64,000 bases of DNA from Phoenix dactylifera (lineage: Eukaryota; Streptophyta; Magnoliopsida; Arecales; Arecaceae). The stretch spans positions 24,414,115 through 24,478,114 of the forward strand of contig NC_052402.1 in assembly GCF_009389715.1 (NCBI RefSeq), given 5' to 3'. The translations under genes and the position numbers were made by a program. The notes under the pieces are model-generated. The model was not told where the DNA came from. It saw only the letters and a program-made list of their open reading frames with translations, and searched no databases. Positions 50,701-61,800 of the stretch are shown in pieces; positions within the stretch are counted from its first letter, which is position 1; the number at the start of each line of letters is the position of its first letter.

Positions 50701-50909
50701 GCGAGGCAAAGATTAGAATGGGTTGAGATCGAGAAGGGAAAGAGAGGATGCGGAGAGAGGTTGGGATCTGTTTCTCTTACGCATTTCATCAAACGGATGT
50801 TGCCGGGAGAGTACTGGACGAAGAGCGTCTTGATCCCCTTGCCGCAGTTGACGCACCGCCGCTCCTCCACCGCCTTCTTTTCTTCATTTTCGGTGGTTTT
50901 GGGGCGCAT
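37753..50909 (-). CDS. ARV1: ARV1 family protein (ER lipid homeostasis)
   Basis: Nine exons join in frame to 255 residues: 50909-50781, 50652-50605, 48927-48838, 44784-44715, 44651-44569, 44467-44373, 41008-40942, 40823-40748 and 37862-37753. The N-terminal zinc ribbon has C19-x2-C22 and C43-x2-C46 around the ARV1 hallmark KTLFVQYSPGNIRLMKC. IILIDLILHKTKAYQHLLFN, a transmembrane stretch (VLMDVLLGNFIFISVIVLG), EIMLAILISSYFKLFLIAMM and VWEFPSSVLFIIDIFVLSSN follow in the family order. ARV1 proteins act in the ER membrane in sterol and sphingolipid homeostasis. Introns hold LINEs and MITEs. The join between exons 4 and 5 gives a 63-base intron with a weak GTCTGA donor and is the least certain. 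The C-terminus (HLLSGLL) is shorter than in Arabidopsis. Confidence 0.93.
39090..39528. mobile_element. hAT-like MITE in ARV1 intron 8
   Basis: Ends TAGGGGTGAAAGTGGATTGG and, read inward from the right, TTTGGTTGAAACCAGATTGG form an inverted repeat. TATGATC flanks both sides (39083-39089 and 39529-39535), seven of a probable eight bases. The interior is rich in TATCCATATCCG-like words. Confidence 0.6.
39975..40165. mobile_element. Probable GTAC-family copy, boundaries unclear
   Basis: A stretch in ARV1 intron 8 is dense in GGTAC, CCGGT and GTACTG words, and its reverse complement contains GCATACCAATACTATG, as in copy 2. No clear target duplication was found. Confidence 0.5.
41583..42060 (-). 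mobile_element. LINE 3' fragment in ARV1 intron 6
   Basis: The minus strand reads GAQHLLLDCAYARRIWVTIL, like the zinc-binding region that precedes RNase H. It ends NQLGASIFLAIKK with an A-rich tail (plus-strand T-run at 41583-41590). It lies in the same orientation as ARV1. Confidence 0.6.
43269..43287. repeat. (CA)n microsatellite
   Basis: About nine CA units in ARV1 intron 6. Confidence 0.9.
45692..46163. mobile_element. CCGGT-rich hAT-like MITE, copy 3
   Basis: A 472-bp element in ARV1 intron 3 is flanked by perfect 8-bp repeats GTCTCCAT (45684-45691 and 46164-46171). The left end is CAAGGATCGCCGAACCGG. The right end read inward is CAAGGAATGTTGAACTGG. The interior is GC-rich and built of CCGGTTC, CCGAACCGG and GTAC words, with two nested direct repeats: a 45-bp unit at 45910 and 45955, and a 41-bp unit at 45995 and 46036. 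The open frames across it come from the repeat and are not genes. Confidence 0.85.
49380..49625. mobile_element. Probable GTAC-family copy in ARV1 intron 2
   Basis: Contains GGTACCAATGGG, GTACTAGTACC, TGGTACTATACTG and many other GTAC words. The flanks share only TTTAAAA, so the boundaries are uncertain. Confidence 0.5.
49692..50143 (+). mobile_element. LINE 3' fragment in ARV1 intron 2
   Basis: The plus strand reads GAGFMIRGPVSRLTAANG, then TSVPGAELRAA, a stop, then LLEDDSAIVIGWIRRQ and EANKVVDWVMWLS. It ends with an A-run at 50134-50143. TGTGGAAAT (49683-49691) and TGTGGGAAT (50144-50152) look like a target duplication with one change. It is 5'-truncated and antisense to ARV1. Confidence 0.75.
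50662..50698. repeat. (GA)18 microsatellite in ARV1 intron 1
   Basis: A perfect GA array lies within the 128-base first intron, beginning a few bases from the acceptor of exon 2. On the transcribed strand it is a CT tract, so it may act as an extended polypyrimidine tract. Confidence 0.9.
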
Positions 50910-51065
50910 CTGGGAAACAACGCCTGCACCCGGTTGGTCGCTCGGAGAACAATAAGCCAACAAGGCAAGCTGTACTCCGAGGCGGACTCGGAGTTTGGGA
51001 GCAAGCGTTTTTTTTTTTTTCTATCGACGCCGACTCCTCCAATACCGAAAACCCCGTTGCTCATG

Positions 51066-51072
51066 ATTTATA
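51066..51072 (-). promoter_or_regulatory. TATA box of ARV1
   Basis: The minus strand reads TATAAAT about 160 bases upstream of the ARV1 ATG. A LINE lies directly upstream of it (51137-51476). Confidence 0.6.
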
Positions 51073-51136
51073 CACCATTCGTGTTACTTATTCACCCAGT
51101 CAAAGACTTTGACGAGGGAAGAGGACGAAGGCATCC

Positions 51137-51476
51137 TGAAGGATGATTTAGCCACCGTCATCCGTTGGATTCGGAAAATCTATGGGGTGGCGGTAGTGAC
51201 CATCTCTTGTTTCGTGACATTTGGGCTATGGCGAAGGATGAATGGGCTTTTTAAGCCAAACATATTTACCGTGAAGCCAATGATGCTGCGGATTGGGTGG
51301 CTACGTGTGTAGCTTGTCATTCCGGAGGCACCTTGTGAACTGGTGATGGGAAGTTATCATTGGCCCTCCGAGGTATCCTATTTTTTGACTTTATTGGGTG
51401 TATCCATACCCGTCAGGTATGATCCATCCGTATTAACGCAAAAAAAAAAAAAAAGAAAGAAGAAGAAGAAAAGGAG
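51137..51476 (+). mobile_element. LINE 3' end inserted upstream of ARV1
   Basis: A 340-bp insertion is flanked by perfect 16-bp repeats GAGGACGAAGGCATCC (51121-51136 and 51477-51492). The interior reads ILKDDLATVIRWIRKIYG and then, after a frame change, HIYREANDAADWVATCVACH and ILFFDFIGCIHTRQV, the same tail as the LINEs at 14038 and 20628. It ends in an A-rich tail from 51440. The structure is that of target-primed reverse transcription with 5' truncation. Confidence 0.9.
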
Positions 51477-52499
51477 GAGGACGAAGGCATCCGTTAAATA
51501 AGGCGCTATCGTTATTACTAGTGATGATATCATATATATGTGTGTGTGTGTGACTAGGATAATAACATAACACATCAATATTTCTCAAAAATAGTGAGTT
51601 ATCTACAGACGCCACGAAAGCTAAGATCCCATAGATAATTGGTGAATCAAAGGAACTACGTTCAAGGTGCCTGTTAGGTCATAGAGAGATTGGTAAATTT
51701 CACAAACATAGTTGGCCCAGCTTGGATCAATGAACCTTAGTTTGGGCCATGTATACTTCTTTAATAAGAACTCTATGAAGGAATACAGTGCGGACATCTA
51801 ATTTGATGAAGTGGCCAGCTTTGATTGACTTCTATTGAGAGAATAATTTTTACAGTGGTATGCTTTACTATTGGGTTAGAGGTATCAAAATAATTGACTC
51901 CAGATCGTTGGTTGATGGGAGACTTAGATAACAAGATGGGCTTTGTACCTCTCTAAGGATCCAATTGTCTGTTGTTTGATGCAATACGCCCATTTGCATT
52001 CATCAAAATTTTGGTTTGGGTGCAGTGTAGCTAAAGACTAAGTACCTTGCTTTTGCAATGCATCAAATTCTTCAGCCTTGACAATAGTTACAATACACCA
52101 TTTGGATGTTTTGACAACTTGAGAAAGACAAGTTGGCTCCACCAAAGAACTAGAGATAGATAGAGCTAGCAGTATTGGACACTTGGTGGAATGACAGGCT
52201 TTTGGTTTAATCAATTTCTTCTCATCCGGTTTGATAGGGATGGCTAACTTGTGGAGATTGGACAATAGATGGAAGTAATGGTGGTGGGGGAGCTTGATGC
52301 TGCCGGTCATGGGCTTGATGGTGCAGGAGTTGGGTTCAATGAAGTAACTAGGTTTGAGGTAACTTCTGTTGGTGGTTCTCGTTATAGAAGAGGTATTTTT
52401 ATGAGGTCCAAATCTACCTGAGGTGACCCTTCTTCATGTTGCATAGTTGAATAACCATGAATATTGATTTCGATAAATGAAAATTGTCTATGAAAGTAA

Positions 52500-52885
52500 C
52501 ATTTTTATATACTATACTATATTGTACTATATTATAGTATACAATATTATACTATACTATATTATAATATATTATATTATACTATATTATTATATTGCAA
52601 TATTATACTATCAAAAAGACATAATTTGTAAATTAAGAATACTTTATAATAATGAGTTTTGATGATACAAAAAGAGTTAAGAAATTGAAAGTGCTATATA
52701 ATATAATTATTGTTATTTTTTCATGTAAAAGCACTTTCTCAAATTAACTATAAGCAAATATTGTAATATTTTAGAAATATAGTTATCAAATAGCAAACAA
52801 CTTTTTATTAAATGTTTTACTTTCAAAAGTTCTACTAACTTTTGCCAAAAAAATCTTATACTCCCAAAATCAATCCCAAACAGAA
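52500..52885. mobile_element. Second copy of the HDH-type MITE, partial
   Basis: An AT-rich core of TATACTATACTATATT words is followed by TATCAAATAGCAAACAACTT and TTTCAAAAGTTCTAC. This is the same order as TATCAAACAGCAAATAGC and TTCTACTTCAG in the 54926-55801 element. The right end read inward begins TGTTCTGTTTGGG. The left end was not found. Confidence 0.5.
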
Positions 52886-53045
52886 CATTATACTTGTTAC
52901 AAGAGCAAAGACAAGGATAACATGCAAGTTAAATATTCAAAGAATATTATTTTTAGGAATTCCACCAAATAACTTCCCGCTTTTTTTGAGCAAAAGGGCA
53001 AGCCACCCACATTTCATGGATAAAAGAAATGAGACAAGAGTAACT

Positions 53046-53074
53046 AGAGAGAGAGAGAGAGAGAGGGGGGGGGG
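53046..53074. repeat. (GA)n followed by G10
   Basis: A compound simple repeat inside the copia remnant. Confidence 0.85.
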
Positions 53075-53865
53075 ACCAATCAATCCCAAAGAGGAATCCA
53101 CCACAAGAAAAAGAAAAGAGGATGGAAAGATTAAGGAAAGAAGAGCTTAGGGAATTGATTTGATAGCCTAGATGTGGGTGTACGATTGCATTGAACCGCA
53201 GCAATGGTAAAAGCATCAACCCTAGATCGGGGGTAAACACGTGAATGGAATAGAATAGTCAATCATATCCCAATAATGTATCAATATTTCTGTTTAGAAA
53301 AACCACTTTTATTGTGCAGTGTGACAGCAAGAGAGATGACAAGATATAGCATTTAATACAAGCAAATTTTTAAATTAAAAACTAGTATATTCACTACCTC
53401 TCATGCTATTTTGCAACCAAAAATATTCTTATCAGGAGTTTTAAATTTCATAAAAACATCTGATAATGATCTCTTAATGCAAGAGGAACTAACAATAGCA
53501 CCTATAATCAGCGATAAAGATTACATACTATTTGATACCATGAGTTCTAGTGAAGAGGTAGCAACAAAGTTGGATGGATAACAAAGAAGCAAAGCACTTT
53601 CAGCCATTTGACAAGAAGAAGAAATGGAATCAAGTGGAGTCTTATTAAAAGATTCAATATACGGTAAAACAATTTTAAGAGTGGAAGCAAGATGACCTAA
53701 TCAATGATGCCACAATTTATTAGTGATTTTGGAGTTGAATTAGAGTATTTCCTTTATTATTGTTGGAGGTGGATGATAACTGAAATGTATGTAGACTATC
53801 AATGCTCATCCTTGGAAAAGGTTTTTTCTCAAAAGGTTGTCCTTTATAAAAATGAGTATTAGCGA

Positions 53866-54660
53866 TTTTTTTTTAATGAAATAAAAGGACCATACAGTTT
53901 TCGTATGAGTACATTTTACAAAATCAAAAAATAAAATATAATGTAGAAAAAAAAACTGATATATATCCCACCCACACAGTTATTCAAAATGATCAGTCAC
54001 ATAAGATGCAACTCAACTTAATCTACAGCTCTGTTCACTTCACGATAAATATAAGTGACATAGAAAGAGCTAAAACTACTAATTATTCTCCAAATATCCT
54101 ACAATAATTGATGTCTATCAAACATATGCTTCTATTCAATATCCAACTAATCACTGTTATTAAATCACCCTCAAGATAAATAGATTCTACCCAAAGGATG
54201 ACCTTCGCATGACTGATCCCTTCTCAAGCCGTTCTTAAATTCGATCCATAGCTTCGGTTCAAGAACAAAGATATGATGAACAGGACCACCACTAATAGTA
54301 ACTAATCAAGGCTACTGATCACAAAATCAACACCTCCTCTACCACTATCATCCACAATACAACTATCGAAATTTAACTTAAGCAAGTTAAAGAGTAGAGA
54401 CTATTGAGAGATGAGGATCAAGATCATCCAAGGCACAATCAATGCTACAAAGAAGTTCCAAGTATCCTTCGTTGTCAGCAATTTTCCAATAGCGGGCGAG
54501 TGAATAATCTCTGAAACTTGTGATAGCTCCCCCTCTAGAATAAATCTCAACTGAGCATTCCTAACTAACCATATATAATATGCAATAGCACAGGTGCCCC
54601 GGAGAATAGTAGCTTCTCTGAGTATGCTCCCTTTCAAGAAATTGGTATTTTAATTGATTA
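53866..54660 (-). mobile_element. LINE remnant (RNase H)
   Basis: The minus strand reads CAIAYYIWLVRNAQLRFILE near 54580-54520. With frameshifts, LLKLNFDSCIVDDSGRGGVD and YLEGDLITVISWILN follow near 54385-54130. Plus-strand T's at 53866-53873 may be its poly(A) tail. Confidence 0.65.
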
Positions 54661-54734
54661 TTCCTTCAATGTACTTTTTTATTTTTGCTACTGGAGTTGT
54701 AAGAGTTAAAGTTTAACAACAAAATAACAGAAAT

Positions 54735-54785
54735 TGGCATTTGATCCTTTCTGAGGCCGCATTTGATCCTTTCTGAGGCCCCAAA
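54735..54785. repeat. Short tandem duplication
   Basis: A 22-base unit beginning GCATTTGATCCTTTC occurs twice in a row next to the MITE. Confidence 0.85.
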
Positions 54786-54925
54786 TTCAGTTGCTTTTCC
54801 ATGTCATGATTTTTTTTCTTTTCTTTTCTTTTCTTTTTGGCAGCGAACATTGCAACATTCAAACATATCATCTGTCAAAAAAGAAGAAAAAAAAGGAAGT
54901 ACAATACAATCTCTATATTAACTAA

Positions 54926-55801
54926 GGCTCCGTTTGAGGAAGCTTTTGAAGTACCAAAAAGCACTTTCTTGCCCTTCAAAAGTACTTTTAGATTAAAAAA
55001 AAAAGATGTTTATTAAAAATTTCGAAAAACTATTTTAGCTTTTTCAAAAAGCTAAAAACAGCTTTTTGGAAGAAACTCCATTATGGAGCTTTCCGAAAAA
55101 GCTGTTTTGAGCTGTCAAAAAACTATTTTTTAACCAAAATACTCATAATAAAATATAACAATTACATTCTTTGTCCTTTTATAAACCTAAAAATCTGCTG
55201 GAGCCCTAACAAAAAAATCCTAATCGTGGATAAGACTCTCTTCCGTACAAGAAAAGGTATTTTTGTTTTCTATTTTTGTATGCATCTTTTAAATCACGTT
55301 TTAAAAAAAAATAATTTATTTCTCCGTTCCTTCTAAAATCCATCTCTCTTTTTTCATCGATATCGTGATCAACACTGAGGTCCTCCTCGAGCGTGGACCG
55401 CGAAAAAGAGCATATGGACTGCAGCATCGCGATCCAAGCTCAAGCGAGGACTGTGAGGATTGGTGAACCACTATAATACACAATGTTATATTACTATATT
55501 ATTATAATATTATATTACATCACAATAATATTATACTATATCATATATTTATGTATTAATATATGTTATATTTTATTATGATTTGTTGTATAATATTATG
55601 CAATGTCCTTTATAGCAATTTTGTCATACAAAAGTACTTTTTCAGTTTTTTTACAAACACATATTAAAGTATCACAGCATTTTAGAAATGTAATTATCAA
55701 ACAGCAAATAGCTTTTTATAAAAATTCTACTTCAGAAAACTCTACTTCCAACAGCTCTACTTTCAAAAGCTCTACTTCCAACAGCTCCTCCAAATAGAGC
55801 C
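54926..55801. mobile_element. Tourist/Harbinger-like MITE at the HDH stop codon
   Basis: An 876-bp element has inverted ends: GGCTCCGTTTGAGGAAGCTT on the left and GGCTCTATTTGGAGGAGCTG read inward from the right. The TAA target duplications are at 54923-54925 and 55802-55804. The TAA/TTA duplication and GGCTC.GTTTG terminus fit the PIF/Harbinger (Tourist) group. The core is AT-rich without coding capacity. Its right terminal base supplies the last base of the TAG stop of HDH. Confidence 0.8.
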
Positions 55802-58800
55802 TAAGCAGACAGGGCAGCCTCAATGTCTTGTAGCCTGAGGGTAACAGCTCTCTTGTGGGCCTCGAGGCCTTCAACTTCTGCCATCTTGGCCACATGGGGG
55901 CCGAGCCTTTGCAGTCCTTCCTCTGTAAGAGACTGCACAGTAAAGTATTTGAGGAAGGAGTTCAGTGAGACCCCACTGTACATCTTAGCATACCCATAAG
56001 TTGGAAGGACATGATTCGTCCCACTCGCATAGTCGCCCACACTTTCCGGCGTCCATTGCCCTAGAAACACCGAGCCTGCAACAACATATTTACAATTGTC
56101 ATTTGCTCAATCAGCGAATTACATACTTAGCTACTACTACTACATGATTATTTGATGCCTCGTAATAGATGTGTTGCAATTTTGAACCCCAATGCCTCAG
56201 CATACAGGATTGGAGACCACAGTCAAGATGATATTTCTTCTTTAAAAACATACAAGAAGGCAATCTGTCAGTATAGCAAAGATGACAACTCCTCAAATCA
56301 TCTGATAACTACCTGCATTCTGAATGAGACTCTCCCACCTCTCTGCATCTTTGACATTAATGATCAAATGCTCAGGAGCATACAAATTTGAGAAAGAGAT
56401 TGCCTGCAAAAAGATGAAGAGATAGTTCAACTCATTCATTAAACTTCAAGACCTCAAAAAATGAAATTCAGCCAAAGTCTGCGGAAATCAATGCTTCAAC
56501 TGCCATTTGAACAGCCAAGGCATAATGACCGTTCCAGATCCAGGAGTAAGAATTCATTGTGTAATAGATTGTAACATAAACTTACTTGACTGGGTCAGTA
56601 CACCCGTCCGGTCACATACAGCAAAAAAAATCATAGGTGTCATATTCATACATAGGACAAGACTTTCACTATGACCAAACAAAGTAAGCTTTTAAAGCCA
56701 ACACTGTGGTAATCACCAGAGGTGGCCGATCAAACTAAGGAGACTGCAACAATATCATGTCAGCTTAATCATACATATGCACCTATGCTTGTTTGAGAAA
56801 ATAACATAGACCTTTCCCATTCTATCTTTTCATTCTGAATTAATGACGACAGAATTAAAATGTTGCACTTATGAACAAACAATGATGGGGTGCCAAACCA
56901 ACCTCAGTCATATCTTGGGCAAACACGGTGAAGCTATGGCTGAGGGCTTTTGAAGCAAATTCTCCTCTTGGAAGGCTTGCACATTGTTTGCTAAGTTCAG
57001 CTTCGATGGCACCGAGATCCACATCATGTCCAACAATAACAAGAACCACCTGACTATCTGGTCCATGTTCTGCCTGAAAAATCAGTAGAGCATCCAGTTA
57101 GAACATAGTCTGCCACACAACTAAGAACCAATCATCAGATCACATAATCGAGCACAAAACTCATAGAATTTGGAATATTTAAAATAAGAAAGTCCTGAAC
57201 TAACATATAATCACTATTGTGCCAAAAGATATATAATCACTAAAAGTGAGTTACTTGTTTGATCATATAGCTTTATTTATCAGCCTTCTGCAATACCAGT
57301 TTTAGTGAACAAGATTAATCTACTAATATTAAATAGGATGACAACTTCTTAAACCTCAAACATGCCATGTGAAAATAAATAAATAAATATTCCAGCATGT
57401 TCAAACAGAGGATTCTTCATGCCATCTCCATTAAACAAATTATAAGCAACTGATAAAATAAAACAGCAAAAGAAACATAAATACCTGAGATAGTAGATCT
57501 GCAGCTACATGAACTGGATTGGCATGCTTATCCGCAATAACCAAAACTTCTGAAGGGCCTGCAGGCATGTCGATAGAAACCATTGCTTCACTATTCTGCA
57601 GGGAAGAGAGAAAGCATAGCAAAGGGTGACATATTAATCTCCATTAGCAGTGAATGGGAAACTTTGACCTGGAACTGGAGGATTTGTTATAGCAGAGATC
57701 ATTTAATCATAAACATGGTAAGGATATTTGGCCAGATAAAACTTTCAGGCCCTATGGAACCTTCCCCAAGCAGGAGCAAAAAATGTCACAGGGATTTAAA
57801 ATAGATTAAAGAAGTCCGAGAAAGTTTTGTGAAGCTTTCTTAGTCTGAAAATGAAAATCAAGTGAAACAAAAGAAGATAATCCACTTCATATATAGGTCT
57901 AATCATCAATTTATTCTACAATCAATGACAAAAGAGGTTTAGACACATACTGATGTACTTTGAAAACCTTAAAAGCATATTGGGAGCTATTAGGGCCTGT
58001 TCGAATCATTCATCTTGTGCCCTCATACATTCCCACAAAGAAGGGAAGTGATTTTTTTTGATGCAAGAGAAAAAAAGATGCAATGATGAAGGCCGCAAAG
58101 CACAATCCCGAAATTTAAGGACTGCTCAGAATGACCTTCTAAAAGGAAGGTGACATCCCTAAAATAATGAGGTTGTGCAACTAAGGCTCCCCAAACTGCC
58201 ACTTTTCTCTGACCTCATCAGTTTCCATGCATATGATCTCAGGACATGAGACCCAGGCATCCTAATACACCTTTAAGGTCTCAAAAACATAAAGAAAATA
58301 ATAGAGAAGAAAAGAAAACTGAAGAAAGAAGGTATACCTGGAGTATCATTTTTGCAGCTGTAACATATTGATTTCCTGGCCCAAAAATTTTATCCACCTG
58401 CATGATATCATACACCTTAGTTTTCCAACAAATATCTGATTCACAACAATGATCATGTTAAAGAAGTGCTTTAGAAAAACCATCTATCAGAAGTAAACAG
58501 AATATGTATATTAGCACATTGAAGATACATCATAAAGAACATGATGTAGATTATTTAATTCCAATGTATCAACTACTTAAATTTCCTGTAATTATTGAAT
58601 CACATTAACCAACTCCATTGAGAATAGATTAACCTAGGATAAACTAATGGCACCTTGTTAATGCACATATCTGCATTTGTATGATTGGCAAAGGTGGGAA
58701 ATTTTGTTACATGAAAAATTTTAGTAACAATAAAAGCAGAAAGAAGCCCTCGTGAAAGAAAAGCATTAGAAAGTAGGAGTCCCTGACTCCTTGTAAGACA

Positions 58801-61800
58801 GCAGGATAAAACTTTAGGATTCCCTCCTATAATGACTAGAAGGAATATCATTCCATGCTTAGAAGTTACTTCTCCGATAGAATTTGTTCCAGAATATTCA
58901 TGTGCAAATGAAATTATTGGTTTGTAAACCTCCAAGAATGGTCAAACTGGAAGAAGAATATTTAAAACCTTGGAGTTGAAAAGATTTTATTAATAATCAT
59001 GGGAAAACTGCCAGCCACATGTGCATTTAAATGTGAATGAAATCAACGATTTCATGACTACCATATCATAGATACTGAAAAGAAGTACCTTCGGACATGA
59101 TGCAGTGCCCCAAGCCATGGCTGAGATAGCCTGTAGTTATGATAAAATAAGATCTGCTGACTAAAAGAATATGGAGCATATTCGCATTAAAAAGGTTTTC
59201 CCAAAATCCTTTTACCTGAGCTCCGCCAGCTTTTAGTACGTGGGTCACACCTGCTTTCTTGGCACAATAAAGTACCTCCTACAAAAAAGGGCTATATTTT
59301 AATTTATAGTGGGGATGATAATAATTAGGTTTCCCAAGAAGGTTTACCTTGCAAACACTACCATCATGACTCGGGGGAGTAGCAAGAACAATAGTTTTGC
59401 ACCCAGCAATCTGTGCAGGCTGGTGCAGAAAAGAAATCCAAAGTTAACCAGCTTGCTCACAGAGGCATCAAAGCCCACCATACAGTTGAACAGTTAAACT
59501 GATCTGGAGGAGGAGAACGAATACCACAGATAGCATCAAAGCAGTAGAGGGTAAGACTGCAGTCCCTCCTGGAACATAAAGCCCCACAGAGCCGATGCAC
59601 CTTGCTATTCTTTTGCACCTAACACCCTATCCACATTCTTCACATGCAAATTGAATGGACACAAGAAAGCAAGGTAGCAAGGAGATTAATAGAAATCAAT
59701 TGCTTACTTTCATTTTCTCAATATGCTTCTCAGGAACCCTTTGAGCGACATGAAATGCATAGATATTGTCATACGCCACATCAAATGCTTCCCTGACATC
59801 TGGATCAAGCTGCAGTAGACAAACAAATAATAATCATGCACGAATACCATGTAAAGGATTAAGCAAATAATGCCGATAATAAACATCGAAACACTAGATA
59901 TATTTTATCAGATCACAAAAATATAACTGATGCATGAACATATACTTATGACAACAGCAGCGAGATAATAAAGACCATTATTATGATTATAGAAACAATA
60001 AAGCATAAACATGCAAGAATAAGAGTTCGATACCATGCAATAAATCCATTATCTCTACTACTAGGATTTTAAATAAGGTTATTTATCATTAAAAATGATA
60101 ATTATACAAAGACAAGTAAAATATTAGAGCTGAATGCTTCAACACAGTGACATCTATGTGGCATCAGTATTCCTCCCATTTTAAACCTCTCACAATATCA
60201 TTATCCATGTGGAGTGCGGCACACTACTGAACAGAAAGGAAGAAGAGAAACATAAAAGCAAAAAAAATTCCCACATGGAAGTCACCCAACCACCAAAATT
60301 AGAGCAGCACAAGAGTATTGGTTATAAATCACATTTACCTGCATACATCAAAACTTCAAGCTACTCAAGCTGCTTTCCCAAAAGAACTATTTCAGGCACC
60401 AATATTCTAGAAATATCTTCATGAAAACTAATTTTACCAGAAGTTTGTATCTCATTTCTTCTCATAACTAACAGAAACATGCAGTATGATCTCAAATGTT
60501 GTGCCACTCTGTAGGCTCGAATAACTCAACTCCTACAAGTGTTAAAAGAAGATTCAACTCCTACAGTTCAATGGAACTAACAATGTTATAACATTTTCCA
60601 AGTTTCTCTTTCAAAAAATATTTTCTAATTTTATGTATAACGTTTCCACAAATACAAAACTAACTCTAACCACAAAACACAAATAGAGAAACCAACAGAT
60701 AGATAAACAATAGTTACTATACAGAGCATTAGTCAACATATATCCCACATGAGTGTTCCTTCATAGGTTCTACTAGAACAATGATTCTTTCCTACCCCCT
60801 GACCACACACTACGGGTAGCCTCGTGAACTTGTCTACTTAAAATTAGGGGCAGGCAGCACATGGATGGTTGACTTTTAGGCTTAGAAGGAGGCCTGGAGG
60901 CCAGGTTTGTTAAGCTATATGATCTAAAGAACAACAGCAAAAATATAAAATTTCAAGTTCGCTGCTTCCTTCTATCCACACTCATTGTAGATGAACTTAC
61001 TGTCGATTTCTAGGAAGGTGTAATATGGTATTTATTATTTGCCGATAATGCATTGGCTAATGTAAAATGGATAAATGCTAAATTGGAATCATGGAAAAAA
61101 TATTTGAGGATAAGGGCTTAAAAATTAATGGAACAAAAGCAGAACATTTGAAATGCAATTTCAGTGAAAATAGAAACAAAAGTGAGGTCCCACTTAAGAT
61201 GGACAAATGAGGGATGCCACAAAGTGGAAGATTTTATTATCTAGGGTCTATTTTACAAGATAATTGGTGGATGGATGAAGACATATGTAGTAGAACTAGA
61301 GTCGGTTAATTGAAGTTGAGAAGTGCTTCTGGGGTGCTATGTGATCCACATAGATCTTGATTAAAGAGAAAATTGTATGGCTCAAAATGTTGTAAAAGGT
61401 GTCTAGGAAAATAAGTTGAATTTGGCTAAATGAGAATGCTGAGATGGATTTAATAAAAATAACAAGGACAAATTGAAAAATAAGGATGTTTGATGAGATG
61501 TAGAAGTTGCACAAATTAAGGAAAGAATGACAGAGAACTAATTGAGATGGTATCTGCCCATATAAAAGAAGATCTGATAGGCTTTAGGAAGAAGACTTCA
61601 ACGTTTGTTGGTAGATGGAGGAAGTGGAGGGAAAGACCTAAAAGATAAGATAGATGGGAGTTCTAGGAAAGGATATATAAAAAATAACATTAGAGGTAGC
61701 AACTAAATTGGCACAATTGGCAAACATGGAACCATAAAGCCAACCCAAATATTGGGGACCATCCATCCACTCCTCTTGAGAATGGCATTCTATCTATAAT

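Larger units (their letters stand above)
51640..53860 (-). mobile_element. Degenerate Ty1/copia polyprotein
   Basis: The minus strand near 52100-52035 reads KAEEFDALQKQGT, the start of a copia reverse transcriptase. Below it are LHPNQNFDECKWAY, GSLERYKAHLV and a WPLHQIRCPHCIPS piece, matching ERYKARLV and WPLHQLDVxNAF. Near 53730-53500 are LWHHxLGH and PLDSISSSCQMAESAL, the GAG-pre-integrase region. So gag-side, integrase and RT are in order but with many stops. A MITE copy (52500-52885) interrupts it. Confidence 0.7.

Noticed and set aside
50536..51146. Plus-strand open frames over the ARV1 first exon
   Set aside because: They run through a GA microsatellite and the antisense of ARV1 exon 1.
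52500..52612. AT-rich TATACTA tract as a replication origin or scaffold site
   Set aside because: The same tract type recurs inside the HDH-end MITE, so it is a MITE core.
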